DNA of 38,040 bases from Bdellovibrionales bacterium (GTDB lineage: Bacteria > Bdellovibrionota > Bdellovibrionia > Bdellovibrionales > UBA1609), in contig JADZEO010000051.1 of NCBI GenBank assembly GCA_020850475.1, forward strand, positions 1 to 38,040, read 5' to 3'. Made by a program: the position numbers and the translations under genes. A model generated the notes under the pieces. That model was not told where the DNA came from, made no database searches, and saw only the letters and a program-made list of their open reading frames with translations. Below are positions 32,908-38,040 of the stretch, in pieces (position 1 is the stretch's first letter; the number at the start of each line of letters is the position of its first letter).

Positions 32908-33857
32908 AGCTTCCCGGGCGGGTAAGCATCGCTGTTGCCGTGGGCGCCTCTCTTTACTGGCTCTGGAGTCGCGCAACGCTTTCTCGGGTCGAGGCGCCTC
33001 CGCCCCCAACTGCTGCCTCTGCCGAATCCACGCCTGTCGTTGCCGCCAAATCACCGCAGGTTTCGCGCAGCTCAACACCGTCTCCGCTTCCTCCCTCAGC
33101 CGCTCCCCGTCCCATTGCCGTCGAGGCCACGCCCGTTGAGTCTTCAGTGCGAACCTGGGCTCAAGCTCAGACTCGCATTCCCTTTCGAATCGACAACAAC
33201 TGGGCCATCGCCTACGGTGATGTGTTATTAGGAACCGTCACCGCACCAGCCAACGTCACCTCTGGAACTCATGAGCCCGAACGCCCCCGGCTTTGGGAGA
33301 GTCCCGTAATTCCCTATGCCATTCATCGCGAACTGACCAATCCTGCCCGAGTTGAGGCGGCAATAAGGTATTTTAACGAAAACACTCCTATTCAGTTTGT
33401 GCCCCTGGAAGCGGAAGGCGAAGACGCCATTGTTTTTGTTCCCGATGCTAAAAATTGTGCGTCCTATGTCGGTCGCATCGGGGGACCTCAGCCCATTATG
33501 GTAGCTGATCGCTGTGGACGTCAGGAACTCATCCATGAGTTGATGCACGCCTTGGGCTTTGTCCACGAGCACTCACGACTGGACCGCGATCAGTTTATCG
33601 AGATCGTCTGGGACAACATTGATTCGCAATACTGGCCACAGTTTGCAATGGTGCCCGAACTGATGGTTCTCGATTACCAAGGGCGGACCTTCGATTTTGA
33701 TTCTTCCTCGGCAATGCTGTATCCCCCGTCGGCCTTTCCGCGCCAACCGGGTTTGGTTACCGTGCAGGGCAAGGCCGGAACTCGCGTAAGCCCAATAACT
33801 TCGGGCCTCAGTGCCAGCGATCGCGAACGACTCAATGTGTGGTATGGCAGAAATTGA
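32904..33857 (+). CDS. Astacin-like (M12A) zinc metallopeptidase, exported
   Basis: A 317-residue exported metallopeptidase. A short N-terminal signal anchor (~5-22) is followed by a Pro/Ser/Ala-rich linker (~30-75). The astacin catalytic domain (~125-317) has the full zinc signature HELMHALGFVHEHSRLDRD (His211, Glu212, His215, His221). The Met-turn reads SAMLYPPSAF where most family members have S-x-M-H-Y: the Met and Tyr are kept and the His is replaced by Leu. The zinc site is intact, so it should cut proteins outside the cytoplasm. The ATG at 32904 lies in the ilvE stop (ATGA). Confidence 0.9.
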   Translation: MKLPGRVSIAVAVGASLYWLWSRATLSRVEAPPPPTAASAESTPVVAAKSPQVSRSSTPSPLPPSAAPRPIAVEATPVESSVRTWAQAQTRIPFRIDNNWAIAYGDVLLGTVTAPANVTSGTHEPERPRLWESPVIPYAIHRELTNPARVEAAIRYFNENTPIQFVPLEAEGEDAIVFVPDAKNCASYVGRIGGPQPIMVADRCGRQELIHELMHALGFVHEHSRLDRDQFIEIVWDNIDSQYWPQFAMVPELMVLDYQGRTFDFDSSSAMLYPPSAFPRQPGLVTVQGKAGTRVSPITSGLSASDRERLNVWYGRN

Positions 33858-33871
33858 TCCGCCTCGTGGCA

Positions 33872-34375
33872 CTAGGTCGATTTGGCCATGGCCTTGCGCT
33901 TGGCCAGCCACGAATCATAAAAGAGCAAAAGTACTCCAGCGATAATCGCCATATCCGCAATATTAAAAATCCCAGTGCGCAAACTGCCGATTCCCATGTT
34001 CATGAAGTCGATAACTGAGCCTTCCTCACGAAAAAATCGATCAAGGAGATTACTGATTCCTCCACCCACTACCAAGGAAATCCCCAACACCACTTCGCGG
34101 CTCGGGCTGCCTTTGAGCAAATGATAACTGTAGGCACCAAGAAACAAGAGAACTACCACACCCAACAACCAAAAACGGTGACCGTCGGAGAGCCCCGATC
34201 CCAAACTTAAGAAGGCTCCTTTATTCTCAGCATACTGAAGCCGAAAGGTGTCGCCTAGAAAGGACAGCATTTCCCTTCCTCGCAAAAAGTAAATGGCAAC
34301 CTCCTTGGTAAGTTGATCTAACCCAAGGATCAGCCCTACGACCAAAGCCATAACTTGCCACTTTTTATGAATCAT
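33872..34375 (-). CDS. lspA: Lipoprotein signal peptidase (signal peptidase II)
   Basis: A 167-residue inner-membrane aspartic protease that removes signal peptides from diacylated prolipoproteins, needed for the many lipoproteins coded nearby. Four membrane spans are seen. Catalytic Asp112 lies in ISNLLDR and Asp141 in FNIADMAI. The N-terminal DQLTK motif, RLQYAENKGAFLSLG and DFMNMG are all present. The start at 34375 gives the normal length. ATG at 34405 is another possibility, and neither has a good ribosome site. It is convergent with the astacin gene, 14 bases apart. Confidence 0.93.
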   Translation of the reverse strand: MIHKKWQVMALVVGLILGLDQLTKEVAIYFLRGREMLSFLGDTFRLQYAENKGAFLSLGSGLSDGHRFWLLGVVVLLFLGAYSYHLLKGSPSREVVLGISLVVGGGISNLLDRFFREEGSVIDFMNMGIGSLRTGIFNIADMAIIAGVLLLFYDSWLAKRKAMAKST

Positions 34376-34514
34376 CCCCTGCTGAGGCGAAAAATCCTGT
34401 CCCATGAAACCATATTGGCAAGGATTCCCAGACTTGACTAGGCAGAAAGTCGTCATTGAAAATGGTTATTCGTTGGTCTCGAAAACGGCACCCTGCACGG
34501 CGGAGTATAGAGAT

Positions 34515-34976
34515 ATGAGAAAAGCCCTCTACCTGATTACTTTCACCGTTACTTTCCTGGTGGGCCAGCGCGTCCATGCCGGTCCTTTTGGGTTGGGAGT
34601 CGTCATCGGCGCTCCCATCGGCATCGCCGCCAACTACCACTTGGGACGCAACAACTCAATCGATGGCGTTCTCTCCCCGGATTTTGGTGATCACGGGGGT
34701 ATTTATGTCCACTCCACTTACCTCTGGCACTATCCAGCAATTCTACACATTGATCATCTTCCGTTTGGAGGTTTCTGGGGAATTGGTGCGCGCTTCCGCG
34801 TTCAGGACAAAAAAGAAGATGAGGTCCGCTTTGGTCCCCGCCTCTCGGGAGGCATGCTCTACCAAGTAAAATCGGCTCCGGTCGACATTTTTTTGGAAGT
34901 CGCAATTGTTGTGGATTTGGTCGAAAAGACTGGCTTAGCTGCTAATCTCGGCCTTGGCGCTAGATACTATTTTTAG
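34515..34976 (+). CDS. Small exported protein, probable outer-membrane beta-barrel
   Basis: A 153-residue protein with a signal peptide (cleavage after VHA at ~22). The mature chain has alternating hydrophobic strands (GLGVVIGAPIGIAANYHL; GGIYVHSTYLWH; GIGARFRV; GGMLYQV; IFLEVAIVVDLV), Gly/Tyr-rich turns and a terminal aromatic triplet YYF, the signal that lets outer-membrane barrels be recognised by BamA. Six to eight strands are likely. I know no family for it. The start is chosen for GGAG about ten bases upstream. Its 3' end overlaps the convergent lipoprotein gene by 17 bases. Confidence 0.7.
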   Translation: MRKALYLITFTVTFLVGQRVHAGPFGLGVVIGAPIGIAANYHLGRNNSIDGVLSPDFGDHGGIYVHSTYLWHYPAILHIDHLPFGGFWGIGARFRVQDKKEDEVRFGPRLSGGMLYQVKSAPVDIFLEVAIVVDLVEKTGLAANLGLGARYYF

Positions 34977-35583
34977 CCGAACTCATCAGCAACTCCTGGC
35001 ACTCTCCCTTGGTCACGTGCTCTTCAATTAATCCTAAGTCAGGAACAGACTCTACGTAGGCCTGCTCTTTAAATGGATCGTTTTGTAGCTCGACGATATG
35101 GGCATATTTTTCTTTCCACTTGCCGCCCTTGAGCCGATAGCCGTGCCAGACGATTTCCGGGGCCTGACTGGACAAGCAATGACCAACAAAAACTCGGACC
35201 TTTTCTTTGAGTTGGTTGTCCATGGAGTCAAAGTGCGAACCCGGCGGTGAATAGCGCTTCTGATTCGAGCCCGACTGCGCCGAACCCAACCGTGGCCGAT
35301 AGAGATAGAGTCCTGGTGATTCATCACAGTCTCGACAGGCCAGTCCGACCACCAGCAAGACGGGTTGTCCATCGATGTCACTCATTTCTGAAAGTAACTG
35401 GGGCGAAATCAACTTTGTATCCCACGATTGGCCGTTCGCAAAAACCACGGTGCTCCCAGACAACTTAGAGACCTTCCAACCAGAATTCGTCGGCGTCCCG
35501 GTGCCCACCTTCGGAGAAGACGAACAACTCCATAGGACCAATGTTGTAACAATCACTCCGATTCGAGAGAGGGTGACCATCAT
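34960..35583 (-). CDS. Hypothetical lipoprotein
   Basis: A 207-residue protein with a lipoprotein signal (lipobox LVLWSC at ~15-20). The mature part has no family I recognise. It contains CRDCDESPGLYLYRPR (a CxxC pair), SHFDSMDNQ and a few conserved-looking Trp/Cys residues. The CxxC could form a disulphide. The start at ATG 35583 is chosen because GGGAG lies six bases before it. Two adjacent ATGs and an upstream ATG exist, but the upstream reading adds only Lys/Asn-rich residues. It diverges from the acyl-CoA ligase gene, 185 bases away. Confidence 0.65.
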   Translation of the reverse strand: MMVTLSRIGVIVTTLVLWSCSSSPKVGTGTPTNSGWKVSKLSGSTVVFANGQSWDTKLISPQLLSEMSDIDGQPVLLVVGLACRDCDESPGLYLYRPRLGSAQSGSNQKRYSPPGSHFDSMDNQLKEKVRVFVGHCLSSQAPEIVWHGYRLKGGKWKEKYAHIVELQNDPFKEQAYVESVPDLGLIEEHVTKGECQELLMSSAKNSI

Positions 35584-35664
35584 TTCGACTCCCAATTTTG
35601 TTTTGTTAAGCTTCGGTTTGTTTGGATTGCGGGGCAAGCGGAACCTGAATTTTTTATAAAAATC

Positions 35665-35680
35665 TAGCTTAATAGCTTAA
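35665..35680. repeat. Tandem octamer in the divergent promoter region
   Basis: TAGCTTAA occurs twice in direct tandem. It lies between the lipoprotein and acyl-CoA ligase genes, 89 bases before the ligase start, and may be a regulator site for one of them. Confidence 0.4.
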
Positions 35681-35768
35681 AGGCGGGTTCAATGGTGGTA
35701 ACACCTGTAGAACACCGTACCACTGAGCGCTTGAGAGTTACGCGCAATCCTAAATGGAGGGATCAAAA

Positions 35769-37421
35769 ATGCCCCAACCTTCGCTTGAAAAATTGCCCTT
35801 AGAAATGCTTTACCACTGGACCAAAGAAAATCCCGAGGCGGTTTACCTCCGCCAACCGATCAACGGCCAGTACCATGACTTCACTTGGAAAGAAGTCAAT
35901 CGACAAGCGCGCTTGATCGCCGGCTACTTAAAGTCACTCGACCTTCCGGCCAGCAGCAACGTCGGGATTTTTTCTAAAAACTGTGCCCATTGGATTATTG
36001 CCGATCTCGCAATTATGATGGCTGGTCACGTCTCGGTGCCGCTCTATCCCAACCTCACGGCCGAGTCGATTTCGCAAATCATGGTTCACTCCTCAACCAA
36101 GGTTTTGTTTGTTGGCAAACTCGACAACTTTCAATCAATGGCCCCGGGAATTCCCGCCTCAACGTTGACCATTGGTTTTCCGTACCCAGGCGCTGAATCC
36201 AAAGTTAAGTGGGAGGACATTTTGGCTTCGGCGACTCCCGTGACCGACTCACCCACTCGTCACGAATCCGAGTTGGGCACGATCATTTATACCTCTGGGA
36301 CTTCGGGCGCGCCCAAAGGAGTCATGCATACCTTTAAAGCCATGACTTCGGTTGGAGCCAACGGCAAGATGATCGCCGACATCACTCCTAAAGACCGTTT
36401 CTTTTCCTATTTGCCGCTCGCCCATTGCGCCGAACGTGCTCTGGTCGAATTGTGCAGCCTGTATGGGGGCGGAACAATCTACTTCGCCGAGTCTCTCGAC
36501 ACCTTTGCCGAAAACTTGCGCGCGGCCCGGCCCTCGCTGTTTTTGGGCGTCCCCCGAATTTGGACTAAATTTCAAGCGGGAATTCTCGCAAAAATGCCGG
36601 CCCAAAAGTTGGATCGGCTGCTGAAGATTCCCCTTCTTTCATCGATCGTTAAAAAGAAAATCGTCAAGGGCTTGGGCTTAGATCAAGCCAAACTGGTACT
36701 CACCGGTGCAGCCCCCACACCCGCCTCATTGATCGAATGGTTTGCTCGACTGGGGATTCATCTTCACGAAGCTTATGGGATGACCGAGAACTTTGCTTAT
36801 TCACACATGAACCCGCTGGGCCAAATTAAGGTCGGCACCGTCGGCCGAACAAACCCCGAAATGGAAACTACCCTGAGCGAGGAATCTGAAATTTTGGTCA
36901 AAGGCCCGACGACCATGGTGGGCTATTTTCGTGAACCGGCAATGACGGCCGAGATGTTTAACGGCGAATACCTCCGCACCGGAGACAAGGGCTCGATCGA
37001 CGCTGATGGTTATCTCAAGATCACGGGGCGAGTGAAGGACTTGTTCAAAACCTCAAAGGGTAAGTACGTGGCCCCGGCCCCAATTGAACTGCGAATTGCC
37101 AAGTCGGAGTTGGTTGAGCAGGTGTGCGTCGTCGGTTCAGGACTCCCGCAACCGCTGGCGATCATCGTTCTTAACCAGAACGCGCGGCAGACTGACGTAA
37201 AGCAAATCGTCGATCACTTCACTCAGCTCTTAGAGGAAACTAACTCTCAGCTCGATAGCCATGAACAATTACGAAAAATTGTGGTTATTGACGATGAGTG
37301 GACCGTCGAAAATAGCTTCCTCACTCCCTCTCTCAAACTCAAGCGAGCCAAGGTCGAGGACAAATACAGCCAAAACTATGAGCCGTGGTTTAATCAAACG
37401 GGACGGGTCATTCGCCAATAA
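35769..37421 (+). CDS. Long-chain acyl-CoA synthetase (AMP-binding)
   Basis: A 550-residue adenylating enzyme that activates fatty acids with ATP to acyl-AMP then acyl-CoA. The P-loop IIYTSGTSGAPKGV (~172-185), the HEAYGMTEN motif (A5) and YLRTGDKG plus the GRVKDLFKTSKGKYV (A8-A10) with its C-terminal hinge are present. Length and the LPLAH and YFAESL motifs fit the long-chain FadD15-like group. The start is ATG 35769, with GGAGGG eight bases before it. The ATG at 35754 overlaps this site and is less likely. Cytoplasmic, acting on exogenous or prey-derived fatty acids is an inference. Confidence 0.9.
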   Translation: MPQPSLEKLPLEMLYHWTKENPEAVYLRQPINGQYHDFTWKEVNRQARLIAGYLKSLDLPASSNVGIFSKNCAHWIIADLAIMMAGHVSVPLYPNLTAESISQIMVHSSTKVLFVGKLDNFQSMAPGIPASTLTIGFPYPGAESKVKWEDILASATPVTDSPTRHESELGTIIYTSGTSGAPKGVMHTFKAMTSVGANGKMIADITPKDRFFSYLPLAHCAERALVELCSLYGGGTIYFAESLDTFAENLRAARPSLFLGVPRIWTKFQAGILAKMPAQKLDRLLKIPLLSSIVKKKIVKGLGLDQAKLVLTGAAPTPASLIEWFARLGIHLHEAYGMTENFAYSHMNPLGQIKVGTVGRTNPEMETTLSEESEILVKGPTTMVGYFREPAMTAEMFNGEYLRTGDKGSIDADGYLKITGRVKDLFKTSKGKYVAPAPIELRIAKSELVEQVCVVGSGLPQPLAIIVLNQNARQTDVKQIVDHFTQLLEETNSQLDSHEQLRKIVVIDDEWTVENSFLTPSLKLKRAKVEDKYSQNYEPWFNQTGRVIRQ

Positions 37422-37443
37422 GGGGCAGCGCGACTTGTCTGCG

Positions 37444-38040
37444 TTAGGAGATTCGTCCGGCCATGAGCTCCGCGAGTGGCCGGGTGGGAACGAATCGCTC
37501 CAGTACAATCTTGATCAGGGCCGTGATCGGCACGGCCAAAAACATTCCGGCCACTCCCCAAATGAGCCCCCAAAACATCAAAAAAATGAGAATCGTCACC
37601 GGATGCAAATCCATGCTTTCGCCAAGAAACCGGGGTTCCAGCACATTGCCAAACAAGGTTTGAACCGCCAAGCTGAAGGCCAAAACTCCGACGAGACGAC
37701 CACCCACTCCGTACTCCAATAATATCAGTGGTACCGGCAAGAGCGTGGAGATAATGCCGCCAACGTTCGGAATAAAGTTGAGAAAAAAAGTGAGCAGACC
37801 GATGAGGACAGCCAGCTCCACCTCAAACAACAGCAAGATCACGGTAACACCCAGTCCGGTGGCAACCGAAAGCAAAAATTTGACCAACAGGTAACTTGAG
37901 ATCTTGCTCAAAACTTCATCCAAAACCGGATGAGGTTTGTGGTCCGCTTGCTCACCGACGATCAAGAAGAAAACAAAAATCAAAACCAAAAAAATATTTC
38001 CTAATATAACCGTTAACCCTCCCGTCACCTTCTGGAACAC
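37444..38040 (-). CDS. AI-2E family transporter (PerM/YdiK-like), N-terminal part outside window
   Basis: The last 198 residues of a multi-span membrane protein, with its N-terminus cut by the window edge. At least five hydrophobic spans are seen. The family's core motifs are present: FFLNFIPNVGGIISTLLPVPL, then VEP-like NVLEPRFLGESMDLHPVTIL and FWGLIWGVAGMFLAVPITALIK. These define the AI-2E transporter (UPF0118) family, whose members include exporters of AI-2 or Na+/H+ antiporters; the real substrate is not determined. Convergent with the acyl-CoA ligase, 22 bases apart. Confidence 0.9.
   Translation of the reverse strand: MFQKVTGGLTVILGNIFLVLIFVFFLIVGEQADHKPHPVLDEVLSKISSYLLVKFLLSVATGLGVTVILLLFEVELAVLIGLLTFFLNFIPNVGGIISTLLPVPLILLEYGVGGRLVGVLAFSLAVQTLFGNVLEPRFLGESMDLHPVTILIFLMFWGLIWGVAGMFLAVPITALIKIVLERFVPTRPLAELMAGRIS

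Overview
The window holds 38 protein-coding genes, packed tightly on both strands. Two are cut by the window edges: a thermonuclease-like gene at the left and an AI-2E transporter at the right. I saw no rRNA, tRNA, CRISPR array, prophage or complete insertion sequence. Several things suggest a member of the Bdellovibrionota (Bdellovibrio and like organisms), though this is inference. There are many secreted proteases and lipoproteins, a lipobox ending FQNC, an IS200/Y1-like single gene with the RRYGR...HGG...RPLST signature I associate with Bdellovibrio genomes, a deoxyhypusine-synthase homologue and a DUF2914 protein. All the genes use a normal bacterial code.

Layout. 1-7.3 kb: secreted SNase-like nuclease, dapF overlapping a ferredoxin-type flavoprotein reductase, MerC-like membrane protein, DUF4156-like lipoprotein, carboxylesterase, small membrane protein, DUF2914 membrane protein, Y1-transposase-like gene lacking key residues, and low-molecular-weight tyrosine phosphatase. 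7.4-14.4 kb: a very large exported PD40-PA-M28-PDZ peptidase. Diverging from it are a PPC-domain protein coupled to an AcuI/YhdH reductase, the deoxyhypusine-synthase homologue, a small XRE regulator and a ChaN-like protein. 14.6-19.9 kb: hybrid PAS histidine kinase, SDR oxidoreductase, and a LysR regulator divergent from doxX-pirin. 20-24.8 kb: three exported proteins in a row. They are a subtilisin lipoprotein, a lipoprotein that looks like a metallopeptidase with its zinc site destroyed, and a VWA lipoprotein with calcium-binding repeats. 24.8-30.6 kb: membrane-anchored glutamate-synthase-like protein, CPBP membrane protein, a lipoprotein homologous to protein-arginine deiminase but lacking the catalytic residues, a nagB-like gene divergent from a PIG-L deacetylase, and a stand-alone receiver. 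30.7-38 kb: class V aminotransferase, ilvE and astacin protease in a translationally coupled operon, lspA, a small beta-barrel-like protein, a lipoprotein, an acyl-CoA ligase and the AI-2E transporter.

The most distinctive theme is exported or mobile-element-type proteins that keep the fold signature of an enzyme but have lost catalytic residues: the pseudo-gluzincin at 21618-22802, the pseudo-arginine deiminase at 27250-28761 and the Y1-like protein at 5981-6580. They sit among apparently active secreted proteases. A second theme is promoters placed so that transcription should start at or within a few bases of the start codon (dapF, Y1-like gene, lysR, CPBP gene). These genes lack a clear Shine-Dalgarno sequence, which suggests leaderless mRNAs.
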